A DNA stretch of 64,000 nucleotides from NCBI RefSeq assembly GCF_025200715.1, contig NZ_CP104145.1, forward strand, positions 1 to 64,000, read 5' to 3'. The notes under the pieces are model-generated. The model saw only the letters and a list, made by a program, of their open reading frames with translations. It was not told where the DNA came from and made no database searches. A program made the translations under genes and the position numbers. Shown in pieces: positions 56,046-64,000 of the stretch (the first letter of the stretch is position 1; each line of letters starts with the position of its first letter). Source of the DNA: Rhizobium sullae. GTDB taxonomy: Bacteria; Pseudomonadota; Alphaproteobacteria; Rhizobiales; Rhizobiaceae.

Positions 56046-56082
56046 AGTTCAATATAACGATAATGGTTCATCAAATTGAACT
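56046..56082. promoter_or_regulatory. Operator-like repeat between blcR and blcA
   Basis: AGTTCAAT (56046-56053) and ATTGAACT (56075-56082) are perfect 8-bp inverted arms 21 bases apart, with GGTTCAT between them. It lies in the 73-base divergent promoter region and is probably bound by the IclR repressor. Confidence 0.6.
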
Positions 56083-56100
56083 CTATGCTCGGACGAGGTC

Positions 56101-57552
56101 ATGGTCAATCTAAAAAAAACGGAATTCCTGCGTGATCGATGCCTAATAAATGGCAAGTGGGTTGCCGGCTCTCAGACCAATATCACCGTAAAGAACCCCG
56201 CAACGGGGGAGATTGTCGGCACCGTTCCTTCACTGGACGCGGCAGATGTTGAGCAGGCGGTCGTAGCGGCCGAAATGGCGTTCCGTACGTGGAGTGCGCT
56301 TGCAGCGAAGGAAAGAGCTGCCGTCCTGCTCCGCTGGTTCTATCTGATAATAGAAAACGCGGACGATCTGGCCGCGCTGATAACGGCTGAACAGGGCAAA
56401 CCCTTGTCCGAAGCCAAGGGGGAAATACTTTACGCCGCCTCCTTTATCGAATGGTTTGCCGAGGAGGCAAAGAGGGTCTATGGGGACATCATACCCGCAC
56501 CAACCGCCGACAAGCGCATCCTGGTTTTCAAGCAGCCGATCGGTGTCTGCGCAGCAATCACGCCGTGGAACTTCCCGGCAGCAATGATCACACGCAAGGC
56601 GGCGCCTGCGCTGGCTGCCGGTTGCACCATGGTGGTTAAGCCGGCTGAGCAGACACCCCTCACGGCGCTGGCTCTCGGCGTACTAGCCGAACAGGCGGGT
56701 ATTCCCGCCGGCGTTTTCCAGATTGTGACAGGAAAATCACGCGAGATCGGCAAGGTGCTGACGGAAAACGACATAGTCAAAAAGCTGTCTTTCACCGGAT
56801 CGACCGAGGTGGGGCGAATTCTCATGGCGCAGTCTGCGCCGACGATAAAGAAACTGTCCATGGAGCTCGGCGGCAACGCACCCTTCATCGTTTTCGACGA
56901 CGCCGACCTCGATGCCGCCGTCGACGGTGCTGTCGCTTCGAAATACCGTAATGCTGGTCAGACCTGTGTCTGCACAAACCGTATCTACGTGCAGTCGGGT
57001 GTTTACGATGTCTTCGCTGAAAAGCTTGCAGCGAAGGTTTCTGCACTGAAAGTCGGTGAAGGCACGCTGGTGGATGTAACAATTGGACCGCTGATTGATG
57101 CTGAGGCCATCGCCAAGATCGAGGACCATATTAGCGATGCGATCGGGAAGGGCGCGAAAGTGGTCGTAGGTGGCAAGCGACACAGCCTCGGCGGGACATT
57201 CTTCGAACCGACTGTCCTGACAGGAGCGACACAGGCGATGAAGATCGCCCGCGAGGAAACCTTCGGGCCACTCGCGCCTCTCTTCCGCTTTGAGACAGAG
57301 GAAGAGGCGGTCGCTATGGCCAACGATACGGAATTCGGATTGGCTGCCTATTTCTATACTGAAAACATCCGCCGAACATGGCGAGTGGCCGAAGCGCTGG
57401 AATACGGCATGGTGGGTCACAACACCGGTCAGATCTCGAACGAGGCAGCGCCATTTGGCGGCGTCAAGCAGTCCGGCCTCGGACGAGAAGGCTCCCGCTA
57501 CGGAATCGATGACTATCTGGAAATCAAATATCTGTGCTCGGCCATCGCTTAA
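56101..57552 (+). CDS. blcA: Succinate-semialdehyde dehydrogenase, BlcA/AttK-like
   Basis: A 483-aa aldehyde dehydrogenase oxidising succinate semialdehyde to succinate, the last step of GHB breakdown. Motifs: ITPWNFPAAMITRK near residue 155, SFTGSTEVGR near 231, MELGGNAPFIVF near 254 (catalytic Glu) and NAGQTCVCTNRIY with the catalytic Cys near 287. First gene after the divergent promoter. Confidence 0.92.
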   Translation: MVNLKKTEFLRDRCLINGKWVAGSQTNITVKNPATGEIVGTVPSLDAADVEQAVVAAEMAFRTWSALAAKERAAVLLRWFYLIIENADDLAALITAEQGKPLSEAKGEILYAASFIEWFAEEAKRVYGDIIPAPTADKRILVFKQPIGVCAAITPWNFPAAMITRKAAPALAAGCTMVVKPAEQTPLTALALGVLAEQAGIPAGVFQIVTGKSREIGKVLTENDIVKKLSFTGSTEVGRILMAQSAPTIKKLSMELGGNAPFIVFDDADLDAAVDGAVASKYRNAGQTCVCTNRIYVQSGVYDVFAEKLAAKVSALKVGEGTLVDVTIGPLIDAEAIAKIEDHISDAIGKGAKVVVGGKRHSLGGTFFEPTVLTGATQAMKIAREETFGPLAPLFRFETEEEAVAMANDTEFGLAAYFYTENIRRTWRVAEALEYGMVGHNTGQISNEAAPFGGVKQSGLGREGSRYGIDDYLEIKYLCSAIA

Positions 57553-57577
57553 GCGGCTGACGATAAGGGAGGAGTTA

Positions 57578-58738
57578 ATGACGATCAATCCATTCGAGTT
57601 TCGAACTGTCCCATCCATGGAGATGGCGTGGGGCGGAGCTAAGCGATTAGGTGGACTCATCGCTGAGCGTTTTGCTGCGCGCAAGGTGCTTTTGGTCACC
57701 GATGCGGGCCTTGTGAAGGCTGGGTTGATTGCGCCCATTGCCGCCAGTCTGGAGGCGGCTGGTTTCAGTGTGGCTATTTTTGACAGGGTTGTGCCCGATC
57801 CACCGGAAAGCGTTTTGTATGGTTGTGTCAAGGAGGCGCGGCAAGTCGCAGCCGATATTGTGATTGGTCTCGGTGGTGGCTCGTCCTTGGACATAGCAAA
57901 GCTCGCGGCGGTGCTGCTGTCGTCGGCACAACCGCTCGCCGAAATGTATGGCATCGGCAAAGTTCAGGGGGCGCGTGTTCCACTGGTTCTCGTTCCGACA
58001 ACTGCGGGCACAGGTTCGGAAGTCACCAACATTTCCATCATCACCACCGGCGAGACGACCAAGATGGGAGTCGTGTCGCCGCAACTCTATGCGGATTTCG
58101 TGCTCCTGGATGCGGAACTGACCGTTGGTTTGCCGCAGGTTCACACCGCAGCAAGCGGCATCGATGCGATGGTGCATGCTATCGAAGCCTATACAAGTAA
58201 GCATAAGAAAAACCCGCTTTCGGACGCGCTTGGGCGTGAGGCGTTGCGGCTTCTCGGCAGCAATCTAATCGCTGCCTGCAAGGAGCCGACAAATCGGGAT
58301 GCTCGCGAAGGCATGCTTCTCGGTGCAATGCTTGCGGGCCAGGCTTTCTCCAATTCCCCGGTGGCTGCGGTCCACGCGTTGGCCTATCCGCTCGGTGGAC
58401 ATTATCACATTACGCATGGTCTTTCGAACGCTCTGATGCTCGGTCCAGTCCTTCGCTACAATGCACAGGAGGCTGCCCCGCTTTACGCCGAGCTTGCCGA
58501 TGTGCTTGGCGTCACGGGAAGCGGCGACGCCACTGCCCGTTCGGAATACTTTGTTGCCCATATGCAGGTGCTGATGGATGAAAGCGGCGCGCCGCGACGG
58601 CTTCGCGATGTCGGTGTAACCGACAACAGTCTCGCCATGCTCGCCGCAGACGCAATGAAACAAACCCGCCTTCTCGTCAACAATCCAGTCGAAGTCCGGG
58701 AAGAAGACGCGCTTGCCCTTTATCGGGAAGCCTTCTGA
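57578..58738 (+). CDS. blcB: Iron-containing alcohol dehydrogenase, BlcB/AttL-like
   Basis: A 386-aa GHB dehydrogenase-type enzyme: GGGSSLDIAKLAAVL, PTTAGTGSEVTN, and metal-ligand motifs GIDAMVHAIEAYTS, AVHALAYPLGG and ITHGLSNAL. ATG 57578 follows GGGAGGAG. Only moderately similar to the two PHB-cluster ADHs. It would oxidise 4-hydroxybutyrate to succinate semialdehyde. Confidence 0.9.
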   Translation: MTINPFEFRTVPSMEMAWGGAKRLGGLIAERFAARKVLLVTDAGLVKAGLIAPIAASLEAAGFSVAIFDRVVPDPPESVLYGCVKEARQVAADIVIGLGGGSSLDIAKLAAVLLSSAQPLAEMYGIGKVQGARVPLVLVPTTAGTGSEVTNISIITTGETTKMGVVSPQLYADFVLLDAELTVGLPQVHTAASGIDAMVHAIEAYTSKHKKNPLSDALGREALRLLGSNLIAACKEPTNRDAREGMLLGAMLAGQAFSNSPVAAVHALAYPLGGHYHITHGLSNALMLGPVLRYNAQEAAPLYAELADVLGVTGSGDATARSEYFVAHMQVLMDESGAPRRLRDVGVTDNSLAMLAADAMKQTRLLVNNPVEVREEDALALYREAF

Positions 58739-58785
58739 AGCTTTCGCAGAAATTCACCGTTCAAATCACCGCGGGAGGATCCAAC

Positions 58786-59577
58786 GTGACGGATATCAGA
58801 CTTTACATGCTTCAGTCCGGCACCCTGAAATGCAAGGTGCACAACATCAAAATGAATCAAGGAAATGGCGCTGACTACGAAATCCCGGTTCCCTTTTACC
58901 TCATCACCCATCCCGACGGTCACACGATCATCGACGGTGGCAACGCCATTGAAGTGGCAACGGACCCCCGCGGCCATTGGGGCGGTATTTGCGACGTGTA
59001 CTGGCCCGTTCTTGACAAGGACAAAGGCTGCGTCGATCAGGTCAAAGCTCTCGGCTTCGATCCGGCCGAGGTTAGATATGTCGTGCAGTCCCACCTGCAT
59101 CTCGACCATACCGGCGCGATCGGCCGCTTTCCGAATGCCACGCATATCGTGCAGAGGGCCGAATATGAATATGCCTTCACGCCCGACTGGTTTGCCGATG
59201 GCGGCTATATCCGCAAGGATTTCGATCGCCCGGGTCTGAAATGGCAGTTTTTGAACGGCACTCAAGACGATTTTTATGATGTTTATGGCGACGGAACGCT
59301 GACGACGATCTTCAGTCCTGGCCATGCGATGGGCCATCAATCCTTTCTCGTCCGCCTTCCCAGCAGCGAACCGCTGCTTCTGACGATCGATGCCGCCTAC
59401 ACACTCGACCATTGGGAAGAAAAGGCGCTGCCGGGCTTCCTCGCATCGACGGTGGATACTGTTCGCTCTGTACAGAAGCTGCGCACAATCGCGGAAAGGA
59501 CGGGGGCAAACGTCGTCACCGGTCACGACCCGGATGCGTGGTCGAGCTTCAAGAAGGCACCAGAGTATTACTCTTGA
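58786..59577 (+). CDS. blcC: Gamma-butyrolactone / N-acyl homoserine lactonase, BlcC/AttM-like
   Basis: A 263-aa metallo-beta-lactamase-fold lactonase. The zinc motif is SHLHLDHTGAIG (HxHxDH near residue 103), with further ligands in GHAMGHQSF, TIDAAYT and GHDPDAW. In Agrobacterium the homologue opens gamma-butyrolactone to GHB and also degrades AHL quorum signals. Third gene of the operon, after GGGAGG. Confidence 0.9.
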   Translation: MTDIRLYMLQSGTLKCKVHNIKMNQGNGADYEIPVPFYLITHPDGHTIIDGGNAIEVATDPRGHWGGICDVYWPVLDKDKGCVDQVKALGFDPAEVRYVVQSHLHLDHTGAIGRFPNATHIVQRAEYEYAFTPDWFADGGYIRKDFDRPGLKWQFLNGTQDDFYDVYGDGTLTTIFSPGHAMGHQSFLVRLPSSEPLLLTIDAAYTLDHWEEKALPGFLASTVDTVRSVQKLRTIAERTGANVVTGHDPDAWSSFKKAPEYYS

Positions 59578-59743
59578 GAAGTCGCCGCGGTCTGGCCGCG
59601 ACATGATCCCACAGGGGCGAATAAGCCCTTAGAAGCTGAGAAGTTTTGACCTGGATCAATGTGAAATCCAGTGACTAGGATACGGCTTTGGAAGGCTGAG
59701 GCCACCGCTTTGTTTCGTTGGTAATCCGACCAAGGAGAAGTAA

Positions 59744-60919
59744 ATGCGTCTGAAAATACTCATCACTATTGCCATGATGGCCGGCCCTGCATTGGCGTAC
59801 GAGCCATTAGTTGAAAAGCGGGAATTTACCCTGAAAAACTTCGTAACACGTGGAGGCAGGACGGTTCCCGAAATGCGGCTGGGGTATGAAACTTATGGCA
59901 CGCTGAACGACGCCAAGGATAATGCCATCCTGATTCCGCATTATTTCAGCGGAAACAGTCACGCGGCGGGAAAATACAAGGAGGCGGATGTAAGCGCCGG
60001 CTATTGGGATGCGATCATAGGGTCCGGCAAGCCCGTTGATACGGATAAATACTTTGTTGTGTCGGTCGACACACCCGTCAATCTCGGTGCCAACGATCCG
60101 AATGTCATCACCACCGGCCCGGCGACGACCAATCCCAAAACAGGAAAGCCTTGGGGTATGGATTTCCCGATCATGACAATCGGCGATTTCGTTGATACGC
60201 AGAAAGGGCTGATGGAGCAACTGGGGATTGGGAAATGGCATGCTGTCATGGGCGCCTCTATGGGAGGGCTGCAAAGCTATGAATGGGCAGCACGCTATCC
60301 CGACAAGTTGGAGCGGGTGATTCCGGTCATTTCCTCTGGTTGGGCAGACGCGAACCTTATCGCGTGGCTGGACGTATGGGCGTCACCGATCAAACTGGAT
60401 CCAAACTGGAACGGTGGAGATTATTACACAGGCCAGCCGCCGAATGCAGGGCTGGCTCAAGCGATGAAGACTTTAACACTGCAGGCAAATTCGGCAGAAT
60501 GGACCGACGGTACATTTGGGCGTGACTGGGCCAGCGAAGGTGCGGATCCCGGGCAGAGTTGGGCGAATGATTATAAGGTTGTCACGAAGCTGAACGAGGC
60601 GGGCGCAGCACGAGTAGCCCAGTCAGATGCGAACCATTTCCTTTATCTCGCGCGCGCCAATCAGCTGTTCGTCGCTGGACAGCCCAAAGACAGCCTCTAC
60701 AAAGGGCTTCTGAATATCGACGTGCCCGTGATGCTGATCTATACCGACGAAGACCTGATTTTTCCCGGAAATGCAGTGCGGGAGACAGGAACGATTATTA
60801 AATCCGACGGTACGCCGGTCGAATTTGTCGAACTGGAAGGTACGCGAGGACATTTGGATGGCTTGTTGAGCATTGCTCAGGCGGGAGAGCGAATTCGAGC
60901 ATTCCTTGAGGCCAAATAG
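59744..60919 (+). CDS. Exported alpha/beta hydrolase (homoserine acetyltransferase-like fold)
   Basis: 391 aa with a signal peptide (MRLKILITIAMMAGPALAYE). The fold resembles MetX-type proteins: LGYETYGTLN, nucleophile elbow GASMGGLQSYEWAARYP near residue 171, catalytic Asp in IYTDEDLIFP and His in RGHLDGLL. The export signal argues against methionine synthesis; an esterase or lactonase role beside the GHB operon is possible. Own promoter likely. Confidence 0.8.
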   Translation: MRLKILITIAMMAGPALAYEPLVEKREFTLKNFVTRGGRTVPEMRLGYETYGTLNDAKDNAILIPHYFSGNSHAAGKYKEADVSAGYWDAIIGSGKPVDTDKYFVVSVDTPVNLGANDPNVITTGPATTNPKTGKPWGMDFPIMTIGDFVDTQKGLMEQLGIGKWHAVMGASMGGLQSYEWAARYPDKLERVIPVISSGWADANLIAWLDVWASPIKLDPNWNGGDYYTGQPPNAGLAQAMKTLTLQANSAEWTDGTFGRDWASEGADPGQSWANDYKVVTKLNEAGAARVAQSDANHFLYLARANQLFVAGQPKDSLYKGLLNIDVPVMLIYTDEDLIFPGNAVRETGTIIKSDGTPVEFVELEGTRGHLDGLLSIAQAGERIRAFLEAK

Positions 60920-60944
60920 GAGCGGGCGGGCCCTCCCTTTGCTT

Positions 60945-61620
60945 AAGGCGAGGCCGCAGAGGCTGCCGTGCTCGAGGCGGTGTTCGGCCACACCCACCGT
61001 CCTCGGAGTCCCTAAACAGAATATAGCGGCCTCCGGCAAGTCCAAGATAGCCGAGGCGGTCCGGTATGCTTTTACTCGCCGCGACGCGTCATCGAGAACG
61101 ATGAGCGGCGCGTTTCCGCCAAGCCCGGCGCTGAGTTTCACGATCTCGTTGGCCCTAGAGGTTGGGGAGATTCCAAGGCCTGACCGCGGCGACGATGCCG
61201 ATCGGCTGCTTGATTGCGATGTTCCGCTTGTCCGGCTGGCGTCGCCGTTAACGCGCTGGCTTCCGCGCCAACCATTCGACATAGGACGCGCCACAGAGGA
61301 CCCCGCCTTTCGCCTCGGCCAACGGCTTTCCCATCTCCATGGTCAAGACCGGGGCGTGGTCGTCGTCATTGGCGACCTTCAGGTTGTAGAGCTTGCGAAA
61401 AACGGGGGTACATTGCTTGCCGGTCTTCTTCGCTTACTCCTTCAGCGCTTGGTAAGCGGCGTCCATGACGCGGCCCCTCCTCGGCACGTCTCATGCCTGG
61501 CAGGGCGACGATCACCTCACCGTTCGAGGGATTGGTGACGTTGAAGGTCTTGCCGCGGAGTCCGTGAGCTTCAAAAGCGGCGTATAGAAAATCGTCATGG
61601 ATCAAGCCTCCGCAGCGCAC
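60945..61620 (-). pseudogene. gabD: gabD (succinate-semialdehyde dehydrogenase) remnant
   Basis: Reading right to left: a degraded N terminus (FNVTNPSNGEVIVALPGM near 61500), then a KQPIG piece near 61215 and LGGNAPLIVLDDAS near 61100, with frameshifts and large deletions. Catalytic Cys region missing. Confidence 0.7.
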
Positions 61621-61639
61621 TCGCGAAATGTCTCTTAAA

Positions 61640-61850
61640 GAATGCCCAGCGTTTCCCGCAAGCTCGTTATCTTCGGTCGGCGCAAGGGAGCGGATGACGT
61701 TGCCCTAGACGCGGCCGGTGAGCAGCATCAGCCCTTGGACGGTGCCTTTCTCGCGGACCTGACTGATAAATTCGCCAGCGTCGCTGTTGCGAGTAATCGA
61801 ACACATGGCTAATGAAATCCCGCACTGATTTTGACCTGCCACGGGATTCC
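61640..61850 (-). pseudogene. gabT: gabT (GABA aminotransferase) 3' remnant
   Basis: A short stretch reading VQGLMLLTGRV, a stop, then GNVIRSLAPT resembles the C terminus of GabT (RGLILLTCG-x-x-GNVIRFLAPL). With the adjacent gabD remnant it marks a decayed gabTD pair. Confidence 0.5.
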
Positions 61851-61963
61851 AAACGTGCCCGTTTCTTTCCTATGCGAACGCATTTTCAATGCAGCGTTCA
61901 AGACGCTTCCTTGAATCGAGCGTGCCTATAACCGGCAAATTGCGCCTGAACGAAAGTGCCGAG

Positions 61964-62404
61964 ATGAACCACGAGAAAAAATATATCAACATCGCGGAAG
62001 CTGCACGTCGAGCCGGCGTTTCTCCATCGACACTTCGGCTTTGGGAGAAGGAGAACCTCATCGTACCGTCTCGTTCGGAAAAAGGCCACCGGCGGTACGA
62101 CGCTGACCAGGTTACGCAGTTAAATGAAATCGCATCGCATAGAAAAAGCAGACGACTGACCATCCCGGGGATCCGCGAATATCTCGGGAAGTCTTCGCCA
62201 GAAGCGGCCACGCCTCGGGACGCGATTGATGCCATTCCGGAAATGAAGGAACTGGAGCAGCTCGAACACGAAAACACCCGGTTGAAACAGAGGGTCGTAG
62301 CGCTGGAACGCAAGATTTCGGCGGTTCGCGAAATCCTCGAAGTAGAGGAGTCTTCGCCAGAAGCGACCACGCCTCGCGATGGGAGTGATGCCGTTCCGGA
62401 GTGA
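61964..62404 (+). CDS. MerR-family regulator with a duplicated, frameshifted tail
   Basis: ATG 61964 begins MNHEKKYINIAEAARRAG and the MerR winged HTH follows (STLRLWEKENLIVPSRSEKG, HRRYDADQV), then a coiled coil. Residues around SSPEAATPRDAIDAIPEMK recur as SSPEATTPRDGSDAVPE just before the stop. With two single-base insertions after 62400 the repeat would continue into a helix like IS3 OrfA (RRVADLTLDCEML), ending near 62510. The DNA-binding part is intact; the effector region is atypical. Confidence 0.65.
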   Translation: MNHEKKYINIAEAARRAGVSPSTLRLWEKENLIVPSRSEKGHRRYDADQVTQLNEIASHRKSRRLTIPGIREYLGKSSPEAATPRDAIDAIPEMKELEQLEHENTRLKQRVVALERKISAVREILEVEESSPEATTPRDGSDAVPE

Positions 62405-62504
62405 AGAAGCTGAAGCAGCTCGAAGACGAAAATGCACATTTGAACGGAGGGTCGCAGATCTGACGCTGGACTGCGAGATGTTGCGGTTGTTATTAGTTGA
62501 AAGC

Positions 62505-62680
62505 TCTTAAGGCTTCACTGACGACGCGGAGGGTCTTGGCGCGGGCAGCGGTATCCGGCCAGTCCCGAGGCTGGGCCAGGCACGAGTCTTTGCGGATGTA
62601 CCGGAACGGCCGCTCGACCTTGCCCTTAGTGTTGGCGCGGGCCTTCGGATGGAACCGTAGGGGCGTGCCAAGCCGATGAG
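62505..62680 (-). mobile_element. Transposase fragment (IstA/IS21-like)
   Basis: On the minus strand the bases read FHPKARANTKGKVERPFRYI and RKDSCLAQPRDW, the conserved region around the catalytic Glu (KGKVER) of IS21-type transposases. Only this piece remains. 62681-62790 shows nothing. Confidence 0.55.
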
Positions 62681-62790
62681 CGCGCGATTGTAGACGATGG
62701 CTTCCGTCTGGCAGCGGACCTTACCACCTCGGTCTCCGGTCGTCGTGTTGCTAGACTGAGGATGCTCCTCAATAATCGCGACAGTGCAAC

Positions 62791-63453
62791 CTAATACTGC
62801 GCCGGCTGGAGACCAAAATGCGGTTCCTCTGACGGTTTGGCGACAACAAGGTCATACTCCTGCCGGCTGTTGACCTTGTCTAGCAACAACTCTCTTTCGG
62901 TCCTTATCGCCTCTACTCGTGCCGAAGGATTCTGCACAATCGTTAGTTGGGCTTGACTGCGCTCTGCCGCGTCAAAGCTGATCCGATATATGTGATATCG
63001 TTCACCAAGATTGTTGGCGGCGATCCACTCGTTGTCCGAAAATCGCACGCTGCCGGACTTCGTCTCGATGAACCGGCTGACCAAATCGATCCGATCCAGA
63101 TCCTTCTGAAATTCGGTGCAATCCTCTTCACTACCAAAGGTGAGATAATCGCACCCGAAAGCTTTCGAGCCTTGCAGGTGAGCAACGAGCAGAGGCCAGC
63201 GGCCGTCGGCGCGTTCAAATGCTGCTGTCCAATGCACCGCATCAGCGGCACGGTTCGGGTCAGAACCATTTGGGCTTGCAACGTGGCCTGTAGGCCCTGC
63301 GATCCGTAGCGTTCGGCGAGGGAAGATCGCGCGCTCCCGCGATGGATTGTTCTGCAGCTGACGCTGACGAACGGTTAGCTCCACGTCTGAAGCGTCAGCT
63401 TCACTTGATAAGCTGTTCCGGTCGCCACCCTGCGGAGGGCTTCGCGGCTGCAA
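62791..63453 (-). pseudogene. DUF3883-type nuclease-like fragment
   Basis: RFIETKSGSVRFSDNEW followed by ERYHIYRI matches the DUF3883 pattern (ExK...NEW...Y-x-hY), a restriction-endonuclease-like domain common at the C terminus of defence helicases and McrB-like proteins. The upstream part looks degraded and lacks a credible start, so it is probably the remains of a much longer gene. Confidence 0.5.
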
Positions 63454-63506
63454 AATATGCCGGCGAGGAAAGACTACCAGCGGTGGATATCATCAGGTGC
63501 TTTAAC

Positions 63507-64000
63507 TCATCGAGGCGAGGGCTGAGCACTATCTACTCGCAATCCGCTCTCCAGTGCTCGAATGTTGACCTGAAAATATTTCGAGCCCGATGCTGCCTCG
63601 CCAAGTTCCGTTGCGGCGGCCTTGAGGTGCGGGGCGAGTTCGGCCATCCGGGCCGCCGTCATGCGGACGGCGGGACCAGCAATCGAAAGACAGCCCACCA
63701 CCGGTCCGGAAAGGCGATAACGAACGGGAACGGCCATGGCTGCCATTCCGGCCAGGTAGCTATCGACCGCGACCGCGTATCCGAGGGTGCGCGCTTCGGC
63801 AAGTTGATCTAGCAACAGTTTGAGACTTCTTGGTGCGTTCGGTCCGGCGCTGTCGGCTTTCCTGATCAGGCCCTGCTCGCTGACGCGCGCCAGCGCATCT
63901 TCGTCACTCATGGTCGAAAGCCATGCCTTGCCGCCGGAAGAGCTCGCCAAGTGGACGACGACGCCCTGTTCCTGGCCGGGGTCGTAACGAAGACCCCGTG
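63507..64000 (-). CDS. IclR-family regulator, C-terminal part (runs off the window)
   Basis: Effector-binding domain of an IclR regulator: LRYDPGQEQGVVVHLASSS (partly encoded by the last bases of the window) to GYAVAVDSYLAGMAAMAVPV and SIAGPAVRMTAARMAELAPH. The HTH part lies beyond base 64000. Its target is unknown. Confidence 0.8.
   Translation of the reverse strand, partial: RGLRYDPGQEQGVVVHLASSSGGKAWLSTMSDEDALARVSEQGLIRKADSAGPNAPRSLKLLLDQLAEARTLGYAVAVDSYLAGMAAMAVPVRYRLSGPVVGCLSIAGPAVRMTAARMAELAPHLKAAATELGEAASGSKYFQVNIRALESGLRVDSAQPSPR

Noticed and set aside
1..64000. CRISPR arrays, tRNA or rRNA genes.
   Set aside because: No regularly spaced short direct repeats and no cloverleaf or rRNA-like sequence were seen on either strand.

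Overview
The window reads as the start of a large rhizobial (Rhizobium/Sinorhizobium-type) symbiotic plasmid. It opens at the first codon of a repABC replication/partition operon. It then carries symbiosis-linked pieces (a truncated gibberellin-pathway cyp112, three copies of a nifH-type promoter and nifH start, a decayed hemN) among insertion sequences and many gene relics.

Layout. 1-3760: repABC with an antisense ctRNA and two related 26-bp palindromes. 4.0-7.8 kb: small hypotheticals, a tyrosine recombinase and a frameshifted DUF1612-type gene. 7.8-18.6 kb: a probable defence island. Two identical inverted IS5-family copies bracket a frameshifted PD-(D/E)XK-like gene. Next come a 1656-residue NERD-kinase-kinase-helicase protein overlapping an unrecognised 494-aa partner, and a truncated OLD-type ATPase. 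18.8-21.0 kb: cyp112 cut by an IS3-family element. 21.1-25.2 kb, minus strand: a RiPP locus with a Nif11-type precursor, a radical-SAM epimerase-like enzyme and a B12-binding radical-SAM enzyme.

25.2-27.0 kb: two inverted copies of a cassette made of a NifA/sigma54-type promoter plus the first codons of nifH. One points at the RiPP locus and the other at a carbon-storage cluster. 27.0-32.0 kb: split TPP enzyme, Fe-alcohol dehydrogenase, phaE and phaC. 32-38 kb: a secreted cytochrome-like protein, an orphan RepA-like protein with a destroyed Walker A, a HAD/PRTase pair and a hemN pseudogene. 38.6-46.7 kb: a second TPP/ADH copy, then a third nifH-type promoter driving a CoA-transferase, phasin, acetyl-CoA synthetase and adenylate kinase. 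Together these genes could interconvert pyruvate-level C2 units, acetyl-CoA and polyhydroxybutyrate in nitrogen-fixing cells (inference).

46.9-48.2 kb: an IS256-family element. 48.8 kb: a secreted lysozyme-like protein. 49.9-54.6 kb: a branched-chain-type ABC transporter. 55.2-59.6 kb: an IclR repressor divergent from a three-gene gamma-butyrolactone/GHB pathway (blcABC/attKLM type). Matching operator half-sites suggest the same regulator controls the transporter. 59.7-64.0 kb: an alpha/beta hydrolase, gabT/gabD relics, a MerR gene, a DUF3883 fragment and the C-terminal part of another IclR gene.

At least five genes look broken by a single missing base, so base-level accuracy or real decay needs to be separated before calling them pseudogenes. 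The strongest candidates for undescribed biology are the NERD-kinase-helicase operon and the Nif11/epimerase RiPP locus placed behind a captured nif promoter.
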